Of a stretch of 64,000 nucleotides of DNA, positions 26,450 to 38,600 are shown piece after piece. Position numbers and translations under genes: made by a program. Source of the stretch: Lutjanus erythropterus. Lineage: Eukaryota > Chordata > Actinopteri > Lutjaniformes > Lutjanidae. The first letter of the stretch is position 1; each line of letters begins with the position of its first letter. A model generated the notes under the pieces. That model worked only from the letters and a program-made list of their open reading frames with translations, did no database searches and was not told where the DNA came from. Where the stretch lies: contig CM034598.1 of the NCBI GenBank assembly GCA_020091685.1, forward strand, positions 15,340,483 to 15,404,482, written 5' to 3'.

Positions 26450-28500
26450 AAGCAGGTCATCTGTTCTTGCAGTGCCCCCGCTGAAGTGAAGAGCAAGAAC
26501 ACATCCTGCAGCTGCTGTATTACAACATTTCTACTCCTACAGACGTCAGTGTTTTAACCTCAGCAGAATGTTGAAATAATGATTTTGCAGCCAGGAATGA
26601 TCTTTATCATGAAACACAGCAGATCTCAACTTTATGGCCAAACAGCATTTTTTTGATTTTTGTCAGCTTGTTGTTCAGCTACCGTTCTCAAACAAACACA
26701 GAGTTGTCATCGCACCCAAGTGTGGAAGTGAAAGAAAATCTAAAGATGACATATTTAGAAACTCACTTATGGTTTTGCAGCTGCAGCAGAGACTTGTTGC
26801 AGCTACAGGAGTCAATCCAGTTCATCAGCAAAGGATATTTAAACAAAAAGTGGTTTATGAGACAAATGAGTTACAGGGTCAGACACATCCTGACAAAAAC
26901 ATAAAAAAACATGTAACATCTAAAACATTCAAAACAAACAATCAAGACAAAAACAACTGGGGTGAGCCACAGAAATGTGCGTGCTTTTAAATGTACACTC
27001 AGCTTGCAGGACAAGGCAAACATTTGTAGTAAGGGAAGTAAAGAAGTAAAATATAAGTCAAGCTTAGCTTGTTATTTTGGTGGTGTAGAGAACCACATGA
27101 TACGATGAGGATGCCCTATTTTAGTTTCCTGTCACTCGACTTAAGGTTGGCAACAAACTCATCTGTCTGCAGACCTTAAAGGGACAAAAACAATAAGCAA
27201 CAGCTGAGACAGATGACCTGAAAGCAAAGCATTATGGACAGTGCTGAGCAAGTTACTCAGGAAATGTCATAAGTTACTTTTTAATTATTATCACTTTAAA
27301 AAGTAATAATATTACTTTACTCACTACTTGGTATAAAAACTAATCAGTTATGCTACTTGTTATATTACTATGTTACTTTTGTACCTTGTTGGGAGCCGTG
27401 TTTCAGTTGAAAATTGAACTGCTGATCCAGTGAACTGTTAGCACCCGGAAGGCTTTTGTTGTTATCTGTCCAGATGTTGACTGTGGTGGAAAAAAGTCAA
27501 CCTCTCTGAGTGTGGCTTTCAAATTAGTTTTCATCACATACACATATTCTGTCATGAGGAGCCAAACAAACTCAGAATAATGACAATACTTCCACCCGTG
27601 GAAAGTCTGCCTCTCTCCCTCTTCCTCATCTTCCATCCTTCGTTTAGCTTTTTGGCTAGCAGCTCATATGACCTGTCCTGACCTGCTGTATGCTCATATT
27701 ATAAGATAGCCTGCCCTGGTCACATGGTCTCTCAGTAACTTGAGCTACTATGAGTTACACTGATTATGGAGCAGTGCTGTGATGAGTGGGTGGGGATGGG
27801 AATTGACAAATGGTTCCACATTGTCCGATCTGTCAGAATCTTATGTCTCCAAGATTATCAGTTCCTTTTGTTGATGCCAGAACATTTTTCTGACAGTTGT
27901 GGATTGCAAAACAATATCATCAAACTCTTGAATCTATGCTGCTGGAAACTTGCAACAAGGCGGAGTCATGGAGAAGAGCCTTTTTTCTACTTTGTCTCTA
28001 CACTGTTTTCAGACTCAGAGACAGCAAACAGTTGTATTAAAGCTTAAAACCTGTGTAGGCCCACTTTTTTTTCCCCACAGAGAAAATTGATCAGGAATTG
28101 ACAAAGAATTGGACCGATAAGTTGACTTGATAATGGCACTGATATCAATAAAATTGTATCAATTCTCATCCAGGGGGCAGGCGCTCAGATGGCCTAGTTC
28201 ACATAATGACAACTGTTTCATTGATCATCCATTAGGGAAGCTGACAAATTGCAACAAGGTGCCAACAAAGGCAGTGAAGAAGAAGACTGCTAGCTTGCAA
28301 ACAAATGCAAACAAGACAGGATTTCAATTATTTGTTTAATAATTTGGCTTTGAAAATGTTTAATGAGGAAGGCAATGCATTCATTGTTTTTTTTAAAATG
28401 CATTTTGGAGAGTAACACTGAATGTAAACACAGAGCACCTTTAAGGAAATGTATTTAGTTACCTTCCACCAGCGCAAGGAAAACACTAATGACAACATGT
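26450..28500. other. intergenic sequence between sash3 and xpnpep2
   Basis: I recognise no gene. A partial MITE starts at 27240 (CAGTGCTGAGCAAGTTACTC) and continues in AGTAACT-type words to about 27370. Open stretches at 26634-26990 and 27766-28047 match no family I know. Confidence 0.55.
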
Positions 28501-28506
28501 AAATAT

Positions 28507-28880
28507 TAGGGATGTATTCATAGATAAATTGATTCAATGTTCAATGATCCATTATGATCAATGCAAAAGGAAAATACTGGTCTGTATTGTCATCTTTGAG
28601 TCACGCCTTTATATGGAAATTCCCAAGGCACGTCTGTGTTGCAAACGTCTGGAAGAGTCCAGTCATACACCTGCTGAATCATAATTTAGTTGCTTTTTGT
28701 AAGATGACATAAATGTAACTGAATGTGTTAAACAGAAATATGGCCTGATATCGATTGAGGTCCCTGAACTGAATCAAAATTGTAGCATGTTAGACATTGT
28801 GTTATCAACAGGTACAGTATTGTGGTCAAAAGAATCAATATAATAATGTATCATGATGAAACTTGTGATTTACACCCCTA
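28507..28880. mobile_element. hAT-like MITE, TAGGGGTGTAAATC family
   Basis: Ends TAGGGATGTATTCATAG and, reversed, TAGGGGTGTAAATCACAAG. Flanks GTAAATAT (28499-28506) and TTAAATAT (28881-28888) agree at 7 of 8 bases. The inner half has GATATCGATTGAGGTCC and GAATCAATATAATAATGTAT, typical of this group. Confidence 0.7.
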
Positions 28881-30599
28881 TTAAATATGTTATCATTTAA
28901 CAGTAACTACAGAACAAAAGGCACAGCAGAAGAGACTTTTGTCCACAGAGAACAATGATCTCATCCTTGTTGTTCCTCTTTTTAAGGGCCTCTTTACCAC
29001 AAGCGAAGAGCAGATATGGATGAATAAGCCTTACTGAGAACTGACAACTTTCCGTCTCTCTATTTCTTTCTTCATGTGCTTTTAGTGATGCACACGTTTG
29101 ACTGGAGACTGTATGCAGATGCAGGGTGCGGTGTGATGGCAGCACATTCACACTTTCAAGACGCGCTGACAAGATTGTTGCCAGGCAACCAGCTGTCTTT
29201 GAGCATGAGCACTTCACATGTGGAAGAAGTAAATTGAAAGATATGATATGATAATCTCATCTTTGTAGAAAAATATAATTTTAAGAAATTTTAAACAATT
29301 TCCTAAAATAAATTAAGCCATTACCTCTTGAGCATTAGACTAGCATTACATTAACTTAATTGATACTTGACTTAATTAATTTATTATTCATTATTTCTAT
29401 AATTATTTATTTACAGGCACAGTGAAAACAGAAGCCTACATGTTTTCAATATACTTTGTGTATTTTTTTTTTAAATCATGCAAAAATAACCATTTTGAGA
29501 TCGCATGTATGAGGGCAGATGTCATAATTCCCATTACTAACTGAAAGCTAGCAAAGTCACATCAGCCTATGTGAATTTGAGTTGACAAAAATGGTTTGTA
29601 AACACAAACATGTATTGTACTAGAAAACTAGCCATATGATTGATAAGTAATCAACACATAGACAGTAGACTGCCTCATTTATGGTTTAATAAAAGTACTC
29701 CATCACTCCAAACTGTTGTCTAATGGATCAAATTCTATTATTTACTCGTGTTAAATTTCTCATAGGTTTATTAAACTACACTTCTGCATTATGTAGGCCT
29801 CACCAATAAGGTTTGCCCGCTGTCCGCAGGACATGGCAAGTAAAATACCATGTCCTGCAAGTTAATCTGGTAAATCAGTTGCCTGACTGGGCATGTGGTT
29901 TGAAAAAAATAAAATCAATTAATTAATTGATCATTTGTTCATTCATGAAGAAATGACAAAATGTTTGCAGCCTCTCAAACACGGAGATTTCCCAAATGTT
30001 TGTATTACTATTATTATTATTATTGTTACATTAGTCTAAATATTTTTGGATTTTAGATTTTGCCAAAACAAGACATCAGCTTGGGCTTCGGATGGACATT
30101 TTTCTGACATTTTGTAGACATTGCACATCTGGATTTAACCATAACAATTAACTTAAGTCTTTATTGTTATTTGATAACTGCTAAGAAATAAAACAATTTG
30201 TACAAGAACAAGCACAAACTGACTTGACAAAGTCGGTCAAGTGAGAAAAAAAAGACTGTCATGCTTTTCAAGTAGCCTCGCTGTCTCCTCATCATTAGCA
30301 AGGTCTTTTTTTTTTTTTTCTTTCCCCACAATGAGACTCGTATTTACATTGTAGATTGACAGGTAAGATTTCACCTCTGGTCTCGGGACCAACGTGCTGT
30401 TATTTGTCTAATGTTAGTGCTGCTCTAGACCAACAACTAACTACTACTAACTATATGAAGAAGACCAAAATGTTGACCAGTTATATAATCAGATGAGATC
30501 TTAGTACTCCACAGACAGACCTATCAGATAAAGTCTGTGCTATCACAGCTATCGACCCTTTCCTGTAAGGTTATGATTTTTATCTCAATTTTTCTTTTA
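28881..30599. other. AT-rich intergenic stretch
   Basis: No gene is recognised. It contains a perfect 11-bp stem with an 11-base loop at 29826-29858 and part of an ATCGATTA-rich MITE near 29900-30120 (AAACAAGACATCAGCTTGGG read as a worn copy). Confidence 0.5.
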
Positions 30600-30741
30600 T
30601 ACTTCACGGAATGTCCAGCGGTTCCCTAGCAACCAGAGAACGTCCCTGCTAACCGCTAATGTTAGCTTTTAGCTAGCGTCCTAACTAACAACGTTAGCTA
30701 GCTGGTTGGTTGAAGAGTATTAACGTAACTAGCCGCAACTT
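30600..30741. promoter_or_regulatory. candidate RFX X-box within a promoter-like island
   Basis: GGTTCCCTAGCAACC at 30620-30634 fits the RFX X-box pattern (GTTNCC, short spacer, GCAAC). It is followed by clustered GTTAGC and GCTAGC palindromes up to 30705. It lies just inside the presumed intron downstream of the exon at 30742-30890. Confidence 0.35.
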
Positions 30742-30930
30742 ACCGCTCTTTGTGCAGCTCCAAGTGTTGAACTGAGTTGGAAGTAGCTGAGTCTCAGTGT
30801 GGGATCTCTGAGCCACATGTTGCCGTCCTGAAAGTGAAGCCAAACGAGGTAAAGCGGAATACTATTTTGATAGTTTGCTAGTGAGTATGACCAAACGCGA
30901 CTTTCCCTCCTGCCCACATGATTGGCTGCT
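30742..30930 (-). promoter_or_regulatory. candidate promoter and first exon (minus strand)
   Basis: Read on the minus strand: a CCAAT box (AGCCAATC, 30921-30928), then a more CpG-rich segment ending in AAAGAGCG before a good donor GTAAGT at 30741. An ATG at 30818 in fair context (AACATGT) opens 25 codons, MWLRDPTLRLSYFQLSSTLG and five more, ending exactly in phase 0 at the donor. It could be an alternative or untranslated first exon of sash3, whose start exon lies 5.4 kb downstream, or the start of an unrecognised transcript. Without RNA data this is inference. Confidence 0.35.
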
Positions 30931-31083
30931 AATCACAGTCTGCCTTGTCAGGAAATTAAAGAGTTGATTCGCTGCACACGTTTTATTAGATCATTTTTAA
31001 TCTTTGGATATTTTGGTGTTATAGTTTGTCTATGTGGAAGTTAGTAAACACTTAGACACTTAATTTACATTTATGTGAATTAA

Positions 31084-31485
31084 AAGGGGCAGTTCACCTC
31101 TTCTTCAAAAATACATATTTTATCTCTGGTCTGTTGTGCTATTTATCCAGCTATACTCCTTTGGTGTGGGTTGAAGAAAGTGAAAAAAAACCAAAACCTC
31201 ACAAAACAAAAACCAAAAACATCAAAAAACAAAAAAACAGCAATGTCTCTTTGCAGAAATCATGATTACTCCAGATAATCCACAGACCTTGTGAGCAGTT
31301 TCATGGAGGAACTACTGTGTTTTCTTTCTGTAGTAGAATCTACCAGAAAGAAAGTAGTTTCAAAGTGAAATTACTCACAACTGCTCTGTGGATTATCTTG
31401 AGTAACCAGATCGTGTTTTGGGGAAAATAGCACTACAGGCCAGGGGGAAAATATGCAATTTTTTTCACTTTTGGGGTAAAATGTC
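31084..31485. repeat. fold-back MITE, AGGGGCAGTTCACC end
   Basis: Starts TTAAAAGGGGCAGTTCACCT. The inner part is an inverted repeat: ATGATTACTCCAGATAATCC then AGTTTCATGGAGGAACTACT on the left, with TTACTCACAACTGCTCTGTG then GATTATCTTGAGTAACCAGA on the right. This is a very common percomorph repeat. No clear right terminal repeat remains. Confidence 0.6.
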
Positions 31486-32388
31486 CCACAGTACCCTACT
31501 ATTATTTACTTTTTGGAAATATTTATGAGTTTGCTATTTTTTTTAATGAAAGAAAACATTTCAAGTTTAGATTGTACAAATCCATAAATAAAGAAAATGC
31601 CATGAAAAGGTCTGGATTCTTGTAGTTAATTAGTGTAATATTGATACACTATATCAAAGTTAACCAAAATTGAACCCTGCCCACCCTTTTAGAAAATGGG
31701 TGCCTCAGTGTTGATTGAGTGCCAGTCATGATTGAAAATCATTTTGGCAATTATTCAACATAAAACATAATGACCGCTTTCAATTTAGCTCCAATGTTGA
31801 CACCAATGTAGATGAAATATTTCTGTGACAGTATCTCACTGATGATTCGATCATGTTTTGCTATCTGATTTGTATTCAAGTGGAGTACATAAAGGCACCA
31901 TGTAGAGTTTTCCAGCAGTAGTGATGCTGTGATGCAATGTTTTTAGGGTGGGTCTCTGTTTATATCATGCATGTGAATAAGGGTGTAGTGGGGAGTAAAC
32001 CCAAGTAAACCTAAGTTTACTCATATAGTACATTTTCAGATCAACTGTATTATTCAGCAAGGGAAAACAAAGTAAACTGCAATTTACCCATCTCTGTATT
32101 TGCCACTACACTCCTGTGCACAACAACCAATACTTGAAATTGATGAACTTACACCACTGGTTTCACTGATTGACAGTTAGCAGCACTAACAAGCAAAGAA
32201 GTGTAGCAGCGTGCTAACAAAAGCAGCAAAGAAGAGACAAGGATTTAAAATATTAAAGAATACAGCTTTGCAAATGTTTTGTAAGGAAATACATTCAACA
32301 CGTTTGTGAGGCCTAATGGATACACACAATGTGTTTTGGTGAGAAACATTGAAGGTGAACACCAAACCTTTGTTTTAAAGAGAGTTAC
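31486..32388. other. intergenic sequence downstream of xpnpep2
   Basis: AT-rich, with no recognised gene or repeat family. Confidence 0.5.
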
Positions 32389-32394
32389 TTTAAT
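32389..32394 (-). terminator. candidate polyadenylation signal for xpnpep2 (ATTAAA)
   Basis: TTTAAT on the plus strand gives ATTAAA about 270 bases after the xpnpep2 stop, the nearest standard variant signal. Confidence 0.4.
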
Positions 32395-32662
32395 AAAATA
32401 GAAATTATATCAGCTGGTCATACAAATGTCCAGGTTATAAACCAAAAAGCTAAAACATCAAAAATCACACAAGATCATTTTCAAACATTGAACACCACAA
32501 TATCAGCCATTAAATCATTAAACAAATATATCCTTCAATTAAAAATGCTAAATTGCAGTGCATCCCTCAAAGTGGTATAGCTGCTCAGTAGAGACTGCAT
32601 AGGGGTAACATCAGTGCGCAAGTCTGCTGTGAATGCAGTGAGTGCGAGAGAGATCAAGGTGC

Positions 32663-35600
32663 TCAGATGATGTTGTGGAGGAGGGCGACGGCCAGAGTGA
32701 TGAGGGTCAGCGAGGAGGAGCAGACGGACGCAGAAGATTCAGCCTTCGTGAAGGGCTCTGTGTTTTTAAGCATCCAGTCCTTCTCCTCATGTAGTCCCTG
32801 TCTGTCAAGCTCAGGACCCATCAGCCTCCGGATGGTCTCGTAGTATTTATTCAGCCACTGAAGCTGGAGAGACAAAATACCACTCTCAATGAAGTCAGAA
32901 ACAAGCCTACATATGCATAGTACAGGCATGTAAAACAACAAGTGTATGTGTTTAATATTCTAGACAAATATGGTGTTCCACAGGGTTCAATTATTGGACC
33001 GTTTTTTGTTCAGTGTTTACATTCTGCCACTTGATCACATCTTCAAAAAATATGACATAAGTGATCATGCTGACAGTGGTAGAAGACGAACTCATGTTGT
33101 TTATTAAAGTACAAGTACCAGTACAAAACTTTGAAAAAATACTCAATATAAGTAAAAGTCATTAACCCAAACTCATATTCAATAATACAAAACTGCAGAA
33201 GTATTTCCAGCTAAATGTATTTAATCTATCAAAAGTACAAGTACTTGTTCTGCAAAAAAAAGGCTTCTGTGACAGAATTAAATTGTTAATACTGTTGCAT
33301 CAAAGTGAGATAAGCACTGTTTTCTGTTGCAGCTAGTTGAGGTAAAGCTTATTTAACAACTTTATATAGTTAAATATGAGGGGTCATGAGGTGATTAATG
33401 GTGTAGGGAAAAAGACAAAACAAAGTCATGTATATTTTTGGACTTTTTCTCTTATCTTTACTTATTTGCAAAACCTCCGTGAGCCTCAGACAATTATTTG
33501 AATGAAACCACTGAGAAGTTGAGGGGGTGTATGTCTCTTTAGTAGAACTGCTGGTGATTCAAAGACATCTGAAATGTGACAACGGGCCTCAAACAGATGC
33601 TGTTTTTTGTAAGGCCAGGGTAAAGTCAAATTCAGGCACTTTTCAAGAACTTTCTAGTTGCATTCTCAAGCTGTGGTAAATTAGATATTTTATGCTTTAC
33701 ATATATGGTAAAAATGTTTAAGCCCTCTTTCACATGAAATCAGATGTTACTGTGCTATAAATAACTAAAATTATGTTTTGTGATTGCATTCTACAGAAGG
33801 GTCAACAACAAAACAACAAATTTTTATGTTTCAAAATGGGTCACATGTTTATAAATGGACTTGGCATCCTATATAACCTGGCTGAGCCAATATAAAACAA
33901 ACATTTAAACAATTACAAGACAGTTAACTTAAATTTCAATAAAATCCTTAAAATTTTTCATTTGTTCATTTTCAAGCTAATGCTCATTGAAACAGCAGCC
34001 TCCTGTCATATTGTTCGTTATCCTTCTATTCACTGTTCCATTGAAGGCCACAAATAAAAAAAAAGGCTCATTTTTTGTGAAAGGCAAGAGCAATTTGGCT
34101 CTCTGACTTATTTTATTTCTTTATCTGAAAAGCAAACTATTCAGTCAGGGAGCAATTTGTTATGAAAGTACTGCAATAACATTTTCAAGGATTTTCCAGC
34201 ACTTCATCCTCCAAAGTCGTCGCATTTTTCAAATCTTCGTAACACTACATTAAAATATAATTGTTTTCAAGGATTTTCAGTACCCAGCATTATGGATCAC
34301 TACAGAGAGAGAGACCTTTTTTTTTAAAGACTAAGATCCTGTTTGTTCAACCAGAAACAGCTGCAGCTGTATATTGCTCTTTTCAAACCGACCAGACTCC
34401 ACTGACAAAGACAGTTATTTTACCTCTCCGGTCTGCCGCTGCATTGATCGTTTATTTGTTTGTGTTTTTGTTAGACTTTGGTGTTTTTATTTCTTTGTAT
34501 TACTGTGTGAGTTTTGGTGTTTTAAGGGGTTAAAAACCCAATCAAGGCAGCACTAGACCAGAGAGCTGCAACACTGCATTTTCCTGTTGTGGGACTGAAT
34601 CTTATGTTATGTTATTTCATTTTATCTTATCATACACATAAGGTAGATTTTGTACATCAATGGTACAATAATATCAACCCTTATGCTTTCCCTTTAAATA
34701 AAAGTAAACATAACAGAGAAGTTGATTTCACACGTGGTTTTGTTTTTCTCTCAGGGTGTGTTTTGATGTCTGAGCTGCAGAGAAGCCTCAACCTGAAATG
34801 CTGAGGGGGATTTTAAGAGGAAACCAGCACTCTTTAAGCAGGAAAACGAGCGACTCGCTTGATGTCACACTCTCTTCGCCGGAAAGGTATTTACAAATTA
34901 AAGCAGGAAACTAGTCATATCTTTGGGGAAGTCAAGTTTCTTTATAGCTTGTTACCGGGTGGGTAAGCACTTTGTAGTACCTCCCCTTCTAAAGAAAAAT
35001 GATGATGAATTCCCAGTGATTCCTAAATATAAAATATTCTCAACAAGAACGTGATTCTGCAGTCAAACACTATTCGTTACCTGTTCTGAGCTGAGGAGAG
35101 AGGTGTCGATCAGCTTTCTGTCATATGGAACCAGCGACACAGTGTCAAAGGTCAGGTAGTTATTACCATACTGAGGGAAAGAGAAGCACATTCACATTCA
35201 GGAAATCATTGACAAGACTGTAGATGATCAATAAATCTGTTTTTGGTTAACCGCTCTGTGTCTACCTTGGTTTGTACGGGTACAATCACAGCTACATCTT
35301 CAATCCGGATCCCAAAGTCGTTATCCTTGTAATATCCAGGTTCTTAAAGAAAATCATTATCAGTTTAGTATTTTATGTAGTCTAACATTTGAGCCATGAA
35401 ATACAAAGTTCAATTTGTTTAATTTCCTTTAAATGATCATAATATTGTGTGTAAAAAAGACTTACCTATAGATGTGAACATGCCTGATCTGAAGGGAATG
35501 TTGTTGGTCTGAAAGCCAACAGGCCCTGAAAAAATCACAAAATTATGTAATTAAAATAAAGATGACAAACATGTCATATGAGCACATTATTTTTTACACT

Positions 35601-38600
35601 TCCATTGTTAGTTGTTTAATTAGAATGATCAACTGAAGTACTTTGCCTTGTTGTACCCTGATATTAATTCATATTTTACTGCAAATTAACATGACATGAA
35701 TTGACAAATCAAAACAGAGATGTAGTTATGTTTCCTTCTTCAAAGCAGTGGGGTTTATTTTGTCCATACAAATTGTTTATAGTGTCTCGTGTTGCACCTC
35801 TCTTCTATGTTAAAATTATGAACATAGTTTTGGGATATATTTTGTGTGATTATCATGACATGGATTGTGTTTTATCTGGATTATTTACCAAGTCTTTGAC
35901 TTTGTCAGTCAAACAAAGTTTTTGGGAGCTAAAATCCAGTGTGTCGTCTACTTCTTTCATGAATTAACAATTTAAAAAGTTTCGAAAAGCAGGCAAATCT
36001 AAATCTGTTAAATACTAGACGCTAGACAGAAGTATATGTCAAGAAAGCCAATTATAACATTACAAATCATATGACATGTCAGGTGACCCCTTGAATAGGT
36101 GTGCCTGTAAATTTGTTTTGTGTCTGAAGAATGGCTTGCACCAGAAATGTCACACTATAATAATAAATGTTCATGGGAGCATTATCTAGTGTTTGGCTCT
36201 ATTTTTCCTTTTTTAGTATGAATTGACAGTACCTCAGAAAATGTTCACACATACAGGGTGAGGTGCAACAATTACTTGATTAAATAATCAGTGGATTAAT
36301 CAGAAACTGAAGTAATTTTTAAATGGAAAACTAGAAATGTGTGAGGACTTGCGGATTATTTTTGTTTTCTATCATTTAGACCAATAACCTGGACTGCTGA
36401 TCAGATAAATAAAGACATTTACAGATGTCTGTCTGACTTTTTTTAGGCTAAATACTTAATTGAGAAATTCATCTGCAGATTAATCTGGACTCTAAATAAT
36501 CATTACTTTCAGCTCTACATGCAGGTTTAATCGGAGCATAACTAACTAATATTGTTTGTTTGAGAATAAAGTAACTTCACCAATCCCAGCCATCTCCATG
36601 TGGCTCGTTCTCCTAAACTGAGTTTTCAGCTCCTTTTGTTCAAGAGTATTCGGTCACATGAGAAGTGGCCACATTGCAAAATGAAATATGTGCTCAAACA
36701 TGCAAGTTGCTTTGCCAGATTATTAATTTTTTTCTTACTGTATTAGCATCACAGTTTAATGAAGTTCAGTTTCATGTAAAACACCCTCTCATGCATCATG
36801 ATCATGATGTCATGATGATGACATCACAGATTGGTAAAATCTGCCTTTGAATTATGTTTTAGTAAATGGATTTATGCTTCAAGAGCATGAATCTATATTG
36901 TGCTTTTGGTGGTAGATGAAGATGTCACTGTACTGAATACACTGATTAATTTTATACTGATGTTGTAAACTTTGCAAAAAGGTATGGAAAATTAAGAGAG
37001 AACGTACACTCATGAACTCCAAAGTAGTTTCCAACACCATGACCGGTGCCGTGGCCATAGTTCAGGCCCACCTCCCACAATGCCCGGCGACCTAGCATCT
37101 CCATGTTTGCACCTATTGATTAAAAAAAAAAAAACACACAGAGAGCTTGAATCAAACATCCTGCTGCAGATTTCTGCAGATTTCTGTAATTCACCCTCTC
37201 AAAATGCTCACAAAATGTTAGCATGTGGAGAAACAGGGGACTCTAGTGGTGAAACAGAGAAATGTTTCAGGGTGGAGTCAATTTAATTCTCTTTTTAAAC
37301 ATGCCTGAATGTTTTTTTTTATTCTCACCTCTTGTCCCTGAGGGAAAGATGGTTCGAGATATCTCAATGTTTCCCATGAGCACTCGAGTGAAGGCTTCCT
37401 ATGAAGTGAGACATGTGATTAGTGATTAGTGATTAGTGATTATTTCTTGTATTTTCTAGGAATATTTTAGATTATGTGGGATTAAATGTTTTGTGAAAGA
37501 ACACTACTCCAAAGGCTTTCACACAAAAACATTTCTGTCTGAAATACTAATATCAATAAAAAAAAAAAAACTGCAATGGAGCAACATTTCTAAAGCAGAG
37601 GAGAGATAAAGAAAACCTAGATGATTAGCCATCTCTCATGTTTTGACAGAAAAAATGTAAATATCCCTTCTCAGTATAATATCAGATATGTTACCCTTTG
37701 CATTGCTGTCGGGGCTCCCCAGTGAACAGTCCGAGTGATGTCAGTGGTCCCGTCTCTGAAAGTAGTGAGAGACACGATGACTCATTTCAAATGCGTGTTA
37801 CGTGAGGTGAAAACAGCAGAGTCGCTCTGAGCAGAGTGTGATTTTACTCACAGATACTGGCCACCAGAGTCCACCAGGTACATCTCATCAACCGTCAACC
37901 TCCGGTTCGTTTCTTTTGTTGGGCTGAAACACACAAACACAGGACATATTAACAACACTGTAGCAGCCCTTTGATGGCAGCTGTAGTGCACTTAAAGGCC
38001 CATAACCAAATCTTTTAAAAGTTGCCTATTAGCTAAAAATAATTTCCATTATTGTTGGCCATTTTCCATTTAATTCAAACAATTTTTTTCCCCTGTTATT
38101 AGACAGCATCCAAAGGAGAGTTCACAAGAAAGGGGTAGTGAGAGAGAGCAGGGGATGACTAACAACAAAGGCCCCCAGCCAGATTCAATGAGCAACATTT
38201 ATGTTATATTGTCACCAGAATGCCCCCTCTCAATGTTTTTTGGTTTCTCTTGTCTGTGTGACTCAGCACCTAAACTAGTCATCCTTACTGAAAATGTAAA
38301 TCTTGTAGAACTGCTCACAAATACTAAGTTTCATTAAAAAAGGCTCTGCAGTTTTCAAGAACAGCTCTGTACTGCAGTATTCATCCAATATCACACCAAC
38401 AGGATTAAATAGTGTATTTGTTAGGGACTATTTTCAGCAGTAGATTAGAACACATTCAGTATACTGGAGAGAATTTATACAGCAGGATGATGTACAATGG
38501 ATAGACTTAAAATAAACTACATCCAAAAACCAAATTGTTTGGTGTTAGTATTTTCATAAAACACATTTAGAAATGGATTTTATTGCCAACCTAATACTTT

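Noticed and set aside
26634-26990. Open stretch of 118 codons between sash3 and xpnpep2
   Set aside because: No recognisable domain, overlaps another open frame of equal quality, and lacks promoter or exon signals.
30729-30917. Non-ATG-initiated frame across the 30.7-kb island as a protein gene
   Set aside because: It starts at GTG and runs through the splice donor; only the ATG at 30818 up to the donor is a plausible coding piece.
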